From: Sulfuritalea sp.
GTDB lineage: Bacteria; Pseudomonadota; Gammaproteobacteria; Burkholderiales; Rhodocyclaceae
Length of the DNA: 64,000 nt
Assembly (NCBI GenBank): GCA_016708585.1
Contig: JADJFK010000004.1
Span: 124,001-188,000, forward strand
Reading direction: 5' to 3'
Part shown: one piece after another, positions 48,089 through 56,321 of the stretch
Numbering within the stretch: position 1 is the stretch's first letter
Layout: each line of letters starts with the position of its first letter
The notes under the pieces: generated by a model
Databases searched by the model: none
What the model was told of the DNA's origin: nothing
Seen by the model: the letters and a program-made list of their open reading frames with translations, nothing else
Translations under genes and position numbers: made by a program

Positions 48089-49243
48089 ATGATCATGCCC
48101 CGGCCCCCGATGCGCGACACCTGCCCGCTGCTCGACCCCTATTCGCCCCAGGAGAAACCATGCGAACTCGTAAAGGACTATTACGGCAAGCAGCTTGCCG
48201 GCACCGCCGACCTCAAGACCAGCGCCTGCTGCGATGCCTCCGGCGTGCCGGGCTGGCTCAAGCCGCTGCTGGCGCGGATCCACCCCGAGGTGCTGGAGCG
48301 CTACTACGGCTGCGGCCTGGTGGCGCCGCCGCTCCTGGCCGGCTGCCGCGTGCTCGACCTCGGCAGCGGTTCCGGGCGCGACGTGTATGCGCTGGCGCAG
48401 CTGGTGGGAGCGCAGGGCGAAGTGGTCGGCGTGGACATGACCGACGAGCAGCTCGACGTGGCGGTGAAGCACCGCGCCTGGCATGCCGAGCGCTTCGGCT
48501 ATGCCAACGTGCGCTTCCTGCACGGCTACATCGAGCGCCTCGACGAACTCGACCTGGCGCCTGCCAGCTTCGACGTCATCGTCTCGAATTGCGTAGTGAA
48601 CCTGTCGCCCGACAAGGAAGCGGTATTGCGCGGTGTGCAGCGCCTGCTCAAGCCCGGCGGCGAGTTCTATTTCTCCGACGTGTATGCCGACCGGCGCGTG
48701 CCGGAAGCCGTCCGGAACGACCCGGTGCTGTATGGCGAATGCCTGGGCGGCGCGCTGTACTGGAACGATTTCCTCGGCCTCGCGCGGCAGGCGGGCTTTG
48801 CCGACCCGCGCCTGGTGGAAGACCGGCCGCTGGCGGTCACCGATCCGGAACTGGCGCCGCGCACCGCCGGCGTGAACTTCCATTCCGCCACCTACCGCCT
48901 GTTCAAGCTCGACGGGCTGGAATCCGACTGCGAAGACTACGGCCAGGCCGTGGTCTATCGCGGCAGCATCGCGCAGCACGCGCAGGCCTTCGTCCTCGAC
49001 AAGCACCACCGCATCGAGGCCGGGCGCGTGTTCCCGGTCTGCGGCAACACCTTCCGCATGCTCAAGGAAAGCCGGCTGGCGCCGCACTTCGATTTCATCG
49101 GCGACTTCTCGCGCCACTACGGCCTGTTCGAGGGCTGCGGCAAGGCACTGCCGTTCACCTCGACCGCCGGGGTCGATGCGGGCTCTGCCGGTGGCAACAG
49201 CGCCGGCAGCGGCGGCAGCGAGGAAAGCTGCGGCTGCTGCTAG
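48089..49243 (+). CDS. ArsM-like SAM-dependent methyltransferase
   Basis: A methyltransferase of the arsenite-methylase type. Seen: VKDYYGKQLAGTADLKTSACC near the N-terminus, motif I RVLDLGSGSGRDVYALAQLVG, DMTDEQLDVA, and the cysteine positions NCVVNLSPDKEAVLRGV and ECLGGALYW, which correspond to metalloid-binding cysteines. The C-terminus ends CGCC. The start is unclear: 48089 is the best in-frame ATG, but AGGAG before the ATG at 48160 is a much better initiation site and is one base out of frame (an extra C at 48163 would explain it, giving M-E-L-V-K-D-Y-Y). With the SelD fusion next door, the substrate could be As or Se; not determinable. Confidence 0.78.
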   Translation: MIMPRPPMRDTCPLLDPYSPQEKPCELVKDYYGKQLAGTADLKTSACCDASGVPGWLKPLLARIHPEVLERYYGCGLVAPPLLAGCRVLDLGSGSGRDVYALAQLVGAQGEVVGVDMTDEQLDVAVKHRAWHAERFGYANVRFLHGYIERLDELDLAPASFDVIVSNCVVNLSPDKEAVLRGVQRLLKPGGEFYFSDVYADRRVPEAVRNDPVLYGECLGGALYWNDFLGLARQAGFADPRLVEDRPLAVTDPELAPRTAGVNFHSATYRLFKLDGLESDCEDYGQAVVYRGSIAQHAQAFVLDKHHRIEAGRVFPVCGNTFRMLKESRLAPHFDFIGDFSRHYGLFEGCGKALPFTSTAGVDAGSAGGNSAGSGGSEESCGCC

Positions 49244-49381
49244 GCCATCAGGCCGCGAAGTCGCATCGCCCGCCCGGCGCACCGGGCGCGGTTTAGAATC
49301 CGGCGGCAACGCGCCACGGCGGCGCATGGCGGAACCCGCGCAATGGCGCGGCCGGTCCGCGAACCATCGGGAGTACATCGA

Positions 49382-51667
49382 ATGCAGGCCACGGCAAACC
49401 CCGTGCTGAGGGACATCGTGCTGATCGGCGGCGGCCACAGCCATGTCGGCGTGCTGCGCATGTTCGCCATGCGGCCCGTGCCCGGCGTGCGCCTGACCCT
49501 GGTCTGCACCGACACCGACACGCCCTACTCGGGCATGCTGCCCGGCTACATCGCCGGGCATTACGGCTTCGACGAGGTGCATATCGACCTGCGCCGCCTG
49601 GCCCAGTTCGCCGGCGCGCGCTATGTGCGCGACGAAGTCACCGGCATCGACCGCGCCGCGCGCAAGGTGCTCTGCCGCAACCGGCCGCCGCTCGCCTACG
49701 ACGCGCTGTCGATCAACATCGGCTCCACGCCGCGGCTCGCGCCGATCGCCGGCGCCGCCGAGCACGCGGTGCCGGTGAAGCCGATCCGCCGCTTCAACGA
49801 ACGCTGGCTGGCGCTGCTCGACCGCGTCCGCGACCACGCCGGCGCGACGACGATCGCCGTGGTCGGCGCCGGTGCGGGCGGCGTCGAGCTGCTGCTGGCG
49901 ATGCAATACCGCCTGCGCAACGAGCTCGCGGCGCTGGGCCGCGCCGGCGACGCGCCGCGCTTCCACCTGTTTTCCGCCGACGCGCGGATCCTGCCGACCC
50001 ACAATGCCGCCGTGCGCCGCGCCTTCGAAGGCGTGCTCGCCGAACGCGGCGTCACCGTGCATTGCGATGCCGAGGTGACCCGGGTCGAGGCCGGCCGCCT
50101 GCAAACCCGGAGCGGGGCGGTGTTCGACGCCGACGAAATCGTCTGGGTCACCCAGGCCGGCGGCGCCGCCTGGCTGCGCGAGACCGGGCTGGCGCTGGAT
50201 GGCGACGGTTTCATCCGCGTGCGCGACACCCTGCAAAGCGAGACCGACCCGCTGGTCTTCGCCGCCGGTGATTGCGCCTCCATGATCGACCGGCCGCTGG
50301 AAAAGGCCGGCGTGTTCGCCGTGCGCATGGCCCGCCCGCTGGCGGAAAACCTGCGCCGCAGCATCACCGGCGAAGGCTTGCTCAGCTATCGCCCGCAACG
50401 GCACTGGCTGGCCCTGATCAGCACCGGCGACCGCCACGCCGTGGCCTCGCGCGGCGCGTTCTACGCGCGCGGCGACTTGCTCTGGCGCTGGAAGGACTGG
50501 ATCGATCGCCGCTTCATGCGCAAGTTCACCGAGTTCGAGGCCATGGCCGAGCCGGCGCCGACGGCCGCGGCGGTGCCGCTCGCCGCCGAGGAACAGGCGC
50601 AGGCCATCTCGGCCGTCGCCATGCGTTGCGGCGGCTGCGGCGCCAAGGTCGGCGCCACGGTGCTGTCGCGCGCGCTGGCCAACGTCCACCCGGTCGAGCG
50701 CGACGACGTGCTGATCGGCCTGCACGCGCCGGATGACGCCGCCGTGGTGCGCGTGCCGCCGGGCAAGGCGATGGTGCACACGGTGGATTTCTTCCGCGCC
50801 TTCATCGACGATCCCTGGCTGTTCGGCCGCATCGCCGCCAACCACGCGCTGGGCGACATCTTCGCCATGGGCGCCGAGGCGCAGTCGGCCACCGCCGTCG
50901 CCACCGTGCCGCCGGGACTCGAAGCCAAGGTCGAGGACACCGTGTACCAGATGATGGCCGGCGCCGTCGCCGTGCTCAACGAGGCCGGCTGCGCCCTGGT
51001 CGGCGGCCACACCGGCGAGGGCAGCGAACTGGCGCTGGGCTTCGCCATCAACGGCCTGATCGACGAGCGCCTGGCCGGCGTGCTGACCAAGGGCGGCATG
51101 CGCCCCGGCGACGCGCTGATCCTGACCAAGCCGATCGGCACCGGCACCCTGTTCGCCGCGCACAAGCAGTTCAAGGCCGGGTTTGCGTGCAAGGGGAGAT
51201 GGATCGACGCCGCGCTGGAATCGATGCAGGTCTCCAACCGCGCTGCGCTGCCGATCCTCGTCGCGCACGGCGCCACGGCCTGCACCGACCTCACCGGCTT
51301 CGGCCTGCTCGGCCACCTGGTCGAGATGACCAGGCCGTCGGCCGTCGATGCGGAACTCGACCTGAATGCGTTGCCGCTGCTGGCCGGCGCCGCCGAATGC
51401 GTCGCGGCGGGTGTCCTCAGCTCGCTGCAGCCGGCCAACCTGCGCCTGCGGCGCGCCCTGCGCAACCAGCAAGAGGCGCTGGCGCACCCGAACTATCCGC
51501 TGATCTTCGACCCGCAAACCGCCGGCGGCCTGCTCGCCAGCGTGCCGGCGGACACGGTCGACGCCTGCCTCGCCGCGCTCTGCGCCGCCGGCTACCCGCG
51601 CGCCGCGCGCATCGGCCGGGTGCTGGCGCAGGGCGAGGCGCTGGAGCCGATCCGGCTGGTCCTGTGA
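49382..51667 (+). CDS. selD: Flavoprotein-SelD fusion (Ndh-like oxidoreductase + selenophosphate synthetase)
   Basis: A 761-residue two-domain protein. Residues 1-390 are a pyridine-nucleotide/FAD oxidoreductase (IVLIGGGHSHVGVLRMFA; TIAVVGAGAGGVELLLAMQY; LVFAAGDCASM), the TIGR03169-type domain often fused to SelD. Residues about 410-761 are a full selenophosphate synthetase: MRCGGCGAKVG with Cys419 and Lys422 as active residues, DDAAVVRVPPGK, TVDFFRAFIDDPWLFGRIAANHALGDIFAMG, GGHTGEG, TDLTGFGLLGHLVEM, DPQTAGGLL. The oxidoreductase may supply reduced selenide to the kinase; that is inference. Start at 49382 after GGGAG. It is clearly distinct from the SelD at 9858. Confidence 0.93.
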   Translation: MQATANPVLRDIVLIGGGHSHVGVLRMFAMRPVPGVRLTLVCTDTDTPYSGMLPGYIAGHYGFDEVHIDLRRLAQFAGARYVRDEVTGIDRAARKVLCRNRPPLAYDALSINIGSTPRLAPIAGAAEHAVPVKPIRRFNERWLALLDRVRDHAGATTIAVVGAGAGGVELLLAMQYRLRNELAALGRAGDAPRFHLFSADARILPTHNAAVRRAFEGVLAERGVTVHCDAEVTRVEAGRLQTRSGAVFDADEIVWVTQAGGAAWLRETGLALDGDGFIRVRDTLQSETDPLVFAAGDCASMIDRPLEKAGVFAVRMARPLAENLRRSITGEGLLSYRPQRHWLALISTGDRHAVASRGAFYARGDLLWRWKDWIDRRFMRKFTEFEAMAEPAPTAAAVPLAAEEQAQAISAVAMRCGGCGAKVGATVLSRALANVHPVERDDVLIGLHAPDDAAVVRVPPGKAMVHTVDFFRAFIDDPWLFGRIAANHALGDIFAMGAEAQSATAVATVPPGLEAKVEDTVYQMMAGAVAVLNEAGCALVGGHTGEGSELALGFAINGLIDERLAGVLTKGGMRPGDALILTKPIGTGTLFAAHKQFKAGFACKGRWIDAALESMQVSNRAALPILVAHGATACTDLTGFGLLGHLVEMTRPSAVDAELDLNALPLLAGAAECVAAGVLSSLQPANLRLRRALRNQQEALAHPNYPLIFDPQTAGGLLASVPADTVDACLAALCAAGYPRAARIGRVLAQGEALEPIRLVL

Positions 51668-51692
51668 AAAGTCGGCGCCGGCGGTACGGCGG
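51667..51692 (+). repeat. Dispersed repeat, strong copy at the selD stop codon
   Basis: AAAAGTCGGCGCCGGCGGTA then CGGCGG; its first A is the last base of the selD TGA. Confidence 0.9.
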
Positions 51693-51762
51693 TCCGCCGC
51701 CTGCGGCACGTTGGTTCTACTGCAATATTGCAAATTGAGCGGTAATCGCTCATAATGCGCGA

Positions 51763-52934
51763 ATGCTGCAGCGACAACTCGCCCCGCTCATCGCCAACCA
51801 CCTGCAACGACAGCCCGCGGTCGCGTTACTCGGCCCGCGCCAGGTGGGCAAGACCACCCTGGCACGGCAGGTCGCGGCCGGGATGCCCAATGCCGTTTTC
51901 CTCGACCTGGAACTCGAAGCCGATCGCGCCCGGCTGGCACGGCCCGACCTGTTCTTCGCGCGCCATCGCGACCGGCTTGTGGTGCTCGACGAAGTGCAGG
52001 TCAAGCCCGATCTGTTCACCCAGCTGCGCCCGGAGATCGACGCCGAGCGGCGGGCGGGGCGCTTCCTCCTGCTCGGTTCGGCCAGCGGCCCCTTGCTGCG
52101 CCAGTCCGCCGAGTCGCTGGCGGGAAGGATTGCCTACCTTGAACTGACGCCTTTCCTGGTTGCGGAACTTGGTGCTGCAGTCGCCGGCCATCCCGCGCGG
52201 CGGCATCGGCACTGTGGCTGCGGGGCGGCTTTCCGCGCAGCTTCCTCGCCGCCGACGATGCCGATTCGCTGGCCTGGCGGAGCGATTTCATCGCGACATT
52301 CCTGGCGCGCGACCTGCCGCAGCTCGGTGTCACCATTCCGGCGGAAACGCTGCGTCGTTTCTGGCGCATGTGCGCCCATCTGCACGGTCAGTTGTTCAAT
52401 GCCTCGCAGCTGGGCGCGGCCCTGGGCGGGGTGGCTCATACCACGGTGGGCCGCTATCTGGACCTGCTGGTCGATGCGCTGATGCTGCGCCGTTTGCCGC
52501 CTTACCTGATCAATATCGGCAAGCGGCTGGTCAAGGCGCCCAAGGTGTATGTCCGCGACAGCGGCATCCTGCATGCGCTGCTGAACCTGCGGAGCCTCGA
52601 CGACCTCGGCGGGCATCCGGTCGCCGGACTGTCGTGGGAAGGCTTCGTCATCGAGCAGATTCTCGCCACCCTGCCGCCGCTGACCACTGCCGGTTTCTAC
52701 CGCACCTCGGCCGGCGCCGAGCTGGACCTGGTGGTCGAGCAGGCGGGCCGGCGCATCGGTTTCGAGGTCAAGCTGTCGACGGCACCGACGGTCTCGCGCG
52801 GATTCTGGAATGCCTGTGAGGACCTCGGCGTGTCCCGCGCCTATGTGGTCGCCCCGGTTTTGGAGCCGTATCCCCTGGCGGATAACGTCGAGGTCATCTC
52901 GCCGCTGATGCTGGGGCAACTCGGGTCCGGTTGA
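51763..52934 (+). pseudogene. DUF4143-type AAA ATPase broken by a frameshift
   Basis: The first part (from 51763) encodes the P-loop domain of a DUF4143-type ATPase: LQRQPAVALLGPRQVGKTTLARQV, RLVVLDEVQVKPDLF, FLLLGSASGPLLRQSAESLAGRIAYLEL. The second part, in another frame from about 52210, encodes LWLRGGFPRSFLAADDADSLAW and the nuclease-like DUF4143 C-terminus (TAGFYRTSAGAELDLVVEQAGRRIGFEVKLS). One indel between about 52165 and 52210 separates them. It is either a recent pseudogene or a sequence error. It interrupts the seleno/arseno-type cluster, as a mobile accessory gene might. Confidence 0.85.
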
Positions 52935-52939
52935 AAGCC

Positions 52940-52961
52940 GGCAGGCTGTGCAGAGCCTGCC
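52940..52961. repeat. Hairpin after the DUF4143 gene
   Basis: GGCAGGCT and AGCCTGCC form 8-bp arms with a six-base loop, five bases after the stop codon. No T-run follows, so termination is uncertain. Confidence 0.5.
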
Positions 52962-52976
52962 GTGGAGGTGCGGCGA

Positions 52977-53162
52977 TCAACCGGGCGCTTGCGCCTCCAG
53001 CGTGAACCGGTGGCTGTTGCCGCCGATCAGCTGGACGGTCGGGCGATACAGACCCGCTTTGTCGCCGGCACGAAACTCGATGGTCAGCAGGCCGGGATTG
53101 GTCTTGCCGCCGCCCGCCACCGGAGGGAATGATCCCGCGACGCTGTAAGCTTGTCGGGCCAT
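52977..53162 (-). CDS. Short hypothetical or gene fragment
   Basis: A 61-residue frame that reads as the C-terminal end of a larger protein (LLTIEFRAGDKAGLYRPTVQLIGGNSHRFTLEAQAPG). It has no ribosome-binding site worth noting. I do not recognise the family. It sits in a 356-base gap with another fragment on the opposite strand, so the region probably holds decayed DNA from the same event that brought in the broken ATPase. Confidence 0.25.
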   Translation of the reverse strand: MARQAYSVAGSFPPVAGGGKTNPGLLTIEFRAGDKAGLYRPTVQLIGGNSHRFTLEAQAPG

Positions 53163-53184
53163 CGTGCGACGAAGACCGTAGTGA

Positions 53185-53283
53185 GCAGATCATGGCGCGG
53201 CGGACGCTGCGCTTTGCGTCGGAAAATACGGCGTCAGCCTCGGCCAGTACGTCAATTTTGCGGCACTCTTCAAGGGGGACTGA
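53185..53283 (+). pseudogene. Possible gene remnant
   Basis: A 32-residue open stretch without a start codon ends in text that looks like a real protein tail (ALCVGKYGVSLGQYVNFAALF). It is cut off upstream by a stop codon at 53182. Family unknown. It lies directly before DUF547 and its end provides the purine-rich AAGGGGG preceding that gene. Confidence 0.3.
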
Positions 53284-53290
53284 ATTGTCA

Positions 53291-54109
53291 ATGCGCACTC
53301 TGCTTCTCGGCCTTTTCCTGATCACGGCGGCCACGCTGGCCCGCGCCCAGGGCTTCGACCACAACCACGCGGCCTGGCACGCGCTGCTGGCGAAGCACGT
53401 CAAGACCTTCGCCGGCGGCAATGCCAGCGCCGTCGATTACGCCGCGCTGAAGAACGAGAGGGCGGCGCTGCAGGCCTATCTCGCCGGCCTGTCGGCGGTC
53501 GCCGGAAACGACTACGACACGTGGACCAAGCCGCAGCGCCTGGCCTTCCTGATCAATGCCTACAACGCCTGGACGGTCGAGCTGATCCTGACGAAGTATC
53601 CCGACCTGGAATCGATCAAGGACCTCGGTTCCGTGTTCCAGTCGCCGTGGAAGAAGAAGTTCTTCCGCCTGCTCGGGCAGGAGCGCAGCCTCGACGACGT
53701 CGAACACGGCCTGATCCGCGCCCCCGGCGTTTTCGACGATCCGCGCATCCATGTCGGCGTGGTCTGCGCCTCGATCGGCTGCCCGATGCTGCGCCCGGAG
53801 GCCTTCACGCCGGAAAAGCTCGACGCCCAGCTCGACGACGGCATGCGGCGCTTCCTCGCCGACGGTACGCGCAATCGCTACGACGCGGCGTCCGGCCGCC
53901 TGCGGGTGTCGAAGATCTTCGACTGGTACGGCAAGGATTTCGAGCAGGGGCACAAGGGCTACGATTCGCTGAAAGTGACCTTCGCCCGCCATGCCGCCCA
54001 GCTCGCGGCCACGGCCGACGCGCAGGCGAAGCTGCGCGGCGGCGACTACCGGCTGGACTTCCTCGATTACGACTGGAAGCTCAACGATGCGCCGCGCGCG
54101 CCGCGCTGA
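53291..54109 (+). CDS. DUF547 domain protein, exported
   Basis: A 272-residue protein with a signal peptide (first 19 residues, ending ARAQG) and a DUF547 domain: KPQRLAFLINAYNAWTVELIL, SIKDLGSVFQSPWKKKFFRLLG, VEHGLIRAPGVFDDPRIHVGVVCASIGCPMLRPEAF. DUF547 resembles transglutaminase-like folds and often neighbours selD-fusion and glycosyltransferase genes of the kind seen here. Enzymatic role unknown. I start at 53291 since the 54 codons upstream run through decayed sequence. Confidence 0.88.
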   Translation: MRTLLLGLFLITAATLARAQGFDHNHAAWHALLAKHVKTFAGGNASAVDYAALKNERAALQAYLAGLSAVAGNDYDTWTKPQRLAFLINAYNAWTVELILTKYPDLESIKDLGSVFQSPWKKKFFRLLGQERSLDDVEHGLIRAPGVFDDPRIHVGVVCASIGCPMLRPEAFTPEKLDAQLDDGMRRFLADGTRNRYDAASGRLRVSKIFDWYGKDFEQGHKGYDSLKVTFARHAAQLAATADAQAKLRGGDYRLDFLDYDWKLNDAPRAPR

Positions 54110-54160
54110 CATCCTGCGCCGTGCCGTGCCGGGTACGGCGGCCCCGCAAGGGCGCCGGGG

Positions 54161-54916
54161 ATGAGCCGCGCGCGGCGCACCTGCTGCGCCTGCCTGGCGC
54201 TGCTGTCGCTGCCGGCGCTGCCCGCGCCGGTCCGGATCGGCGATTTCGCCGCAACGCAAGGGGTGATCCCGGCGCCGTGGCGCGTCGAGCAGCCGGATAC
54301 CAAGTTACCGGCGACACGTTACCGGGCCCGCCTGTGGGACGGCGTCCATGCCGTCGAGGCCCATGCCGTCGCCAGCATGGCCCTGCTGGCGCGGCCGGTG
54401 GCCATCGACCTGGCGGCGACGCCGATCCTTTGCTGGCGCTGGCGCATCGATGCGCCGCTGCAAAGCGCCGACATGACGCGGAAAGCCGGCGACGACTATG
54501 CCGCGCGCGTCTACCTGAGCTTCGAGGTGGCGCCCGAACAGCTCGGCGTCACGACGCGCATGGCGCTCGGGCTGGCGCGCGGCATCTACGGCGCCCAGCT
54601 GCCCGATGCCGCGATCAACTACATCTGGGACAACCGGCATGCGGTCGGCACCTGGCAGGCGAATACCTATACCGATCGCGCGCGCATGCTGGTGCTGCGT
54701 TCCGGGAGCGCGTTCGCCGGGCGCTGGGTCGATGAACGCCGTGACGTCGGCGCCGACTTTCTGGCCGCCTTCGGCCACCCGCCCCTCAAGCTGACCGGCG
54801 TCGCCATTGCCGCCGACACCGACCAGACCGGCGAGGAAGCGCGCGCCGGCTTCGCCGATTTGCGCTTCGTCGCACGCGCGGACGAGTGCCCGCCGCCGGA
54901 AGCAGTGCGTGACTAG
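54161..54916 (+). CDS. DUF3047 family exported protein
   Basis: A 251-residue protein with an N-terminal signal-like segment (CCACLALLSLPALPAP) and a DUF3047 domain: CWRWRIDAPLQSADMTRKAGDDYAARVYLSFE, NYIWDNRHAVGTWQANTYTDRARMLVL, VGADFLAAFGHPPLKLTGVAIAADTDQTGEEARAGFADLRF. The fold is probably carbohydrate-binding-like, function unknown. It overlaps the glycosyltransferase gene by eight bases, so the two are coupled. A weak repeat-like stretch (54738-54760) codes DVGADF. Confidence 0.85.
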   Translation: MSRARRTCCACLALLSLPALPAPVRIGDFAATQGVIPAPWRVEQPDTKLPATRYRARLWDGVHAVEAHAVASMALLARPVAIDLAATPILCWRWRIDAPLQSADMTRKAGDDYAARVYLSFEVAPEQLGVTTRMALGLARGIYGAQLPDAAINYIWDNRHAVGTWQANTYTDRARMLVLRSGSAFAGRWVDERRDVGADFLAAFGHPPLKLTGVAIAADTDQTGEEARAGFADLRFVARADECPPPEAVRD

Positions 54917-55559
54917 CCGCGTCGGCGTCGCCATCCTGGCCCGCGCGCCCATCCCCGGCGCGGCCAAGACGCGCCTGATTCCTGTGCTCGGTGCGGCGGG
55001 CGCGGCGCGCCTGCAGCGCTGGATGCTGCAGCGTACGGTGGCGATGGCCCTCGTCGCCGACGTCGGGCCGGTCAGCCTGTGGTGCGCCGGCGATCCCGCC
55101 CATCCGGATTTTGCGGTGTGCCGCGCCTTCGGCCGGGTGGATCTGCACCCGCAACCCGAAGGCGACCTCGGCGAACGCATGCTGGCGGCGGTCGCATCGT
55201 CGCCGACGCCGGCCGGCACGCTGGTGATCGGCACCGACTGCCCGGCGCTGGGCGCCGCGCACCTGCGCGAGTCGGCGCGGGCGCTGGGCGGCAACGATGC
55301 CGTGGTGATCCCCGCCGAAGACGGCGGCTATGTCCTGGTCGGCATGAAAACGCCGGCGCCGGAAGCGTTCGCCGGGGTGGACTGGGGCAGCGCCCGCGTC
55401 ATGGCCCAGACCCGGCAGCGCCTCGCCGCGCTGGGCTGGCGCTGGCACGAAGCGGACCCGCTGTGGGATGTCGACCTGCCGCAGGACCTCGAGCGCCTGT
55501 ATGCGAATTATCCCGACGCCAGCGCGATCCGGGATGGAGCAGGGAAGCCTGCTGAATAG
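54909..55559 (+). CDS. DUF2064/TIGR04282-type glycosyltransferase
   Basis: A 216-residue GT-A-like protein (DUF2064): VAILARAPIPGAAKTRLIPVLGAAGAARL with the nucleotide-sugar-binding start, LGERMLAAV, LVIGTDCPAL (the D-C-P motif) and VVIPAEDGGYVLVG. NCBI names this group an arsenosugar-biosynthesis glycosyltransferase from gene context. GTG start at 54909 inside the DUF3047 gene end. With the ArsM-like gene and SelD fusion nearby, a metalloid-sugar product is a reasonable guess. Confidence 0.85.
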   Translation: MTSRVGVAILARAPIPGAAKTRLIPVLGAAGAARLQRWMLQRTVAMALVADVGPVSLWCAGDPAHPDFAVCRAFGRVDLHPQPEGDLGERMLAAVASSPTPAGTLVIGTDCPALGAAHLRESARALGGNDAVVIPAEDGGYVLVGMKTPAPEAFAGVDWGSARVMAQTRQRLAALGWRWHEADPLWDVDLPQDLERLYANYPDASAIRDGAGKPAE

Positions 55560-55645
55560 CGGCATCGATCGGGGTCGGCGGCTCCGTCCGCGGTATAGTT
55601 GCGCCAGGCGCTGCACCGCAGTGACGACCCCGGAGACATCGAACC

Positions 55646-56209
55646 ATGAAGCCGACATTCCGCATGATGGCCGTGGCCCTGGCCACGCTGCTTATTTCCG
55701 CCTGCGCCACCTTGGCGCCGCCTCAGCCGCGCGAGTTCAGGCTGTCGCAGGCGCAGTTGCAGGATCTGGTGGGCAAGCGCTTCGAGCTGGCGCGGACCTA
55801 CCTCGGTTTCCTCGACGTCAAGCTGGCCACGCCGCGCGTGACCTTGCAGCCGGACTCGAACCGGGTGCTGACGGCGCTGGATGTTTCGATCGATGCGCCG
55901 CTGATCGGCAAGCCATGGAAGGGTGCGGCGGCCATTTCGGGACGCCTGCGCTTCGACCGGGCCGCCGCGACCCTCATGCTCGACGAGCCGCGCGCGGAAA
56001 GCTTCACGGTCGAGGGCGTTCCCGCCGTCTATGCCGACCGCGTGAACAAGATCGGCGGCTGGCTCAGCGAACAGGTGCTGAAGGGCTTTGCCATCTACAA
56101 ACTGAAGCCGGAAGACCTGCGCTTCGACAACGTGAATTACGTTCCGGCAGAATTCAAGGTCACGCCGTCCGGACTCGTCATCAGCCTGGTGCCGCAGGCC
56201 GCGCCCTGA
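55646..56209 (+). CDS. DUF1439-like lipoprotein
   Basis: A 187-residue lipoprotein with lipobox LISAC (Cys about 20), resembling DUF1439/YceB-like proteins: FRLSQAQLQDLVGKRFELARTYLGFLDVKLATPRVTL at the N-terminal part and the amphipathic SEQVLKGFAIYKLKPED near the end. It likely sits in the periplasm or outer membrane and may bind a lipid; no catalytic motif is visible. Confidence 0.78.
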   Translation: MKPTFRMMAVALATLLISACATLAPPQPREFRLSQAQLQDLVGKRFELARTYLGFLDVKLATPRVTLQPDSNRVLTALDVSIDAPLIGKPWKGAAAISGRLRFDRAAATLMLDEPRAESFTVEGVPAVYADRVNKIGGWLSEQVLKGFAIYKLKPEDLRFDNVNYVPAEFKVTPSGLVISLVPQAAP

Positions 56210-56321
56210 GGCACCGCAAAAAGTCAGGTCCGCGGCAACGCCGGGGCCGGTATCCCTTGCCGACGGCGGCGCTGCGGCGGCGGTCAACCGCCGGCCGCGT
56301 CAAGCCGTTATTCGGGTGACC

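Noticed and set aside
47648..51733. A 1361-residue minus-strand open frame over the ArsM-like and SelD-fusion genes
   Set aside because: High-GC antisense shadow; both plus-strand genes have complete catalytic motifs.
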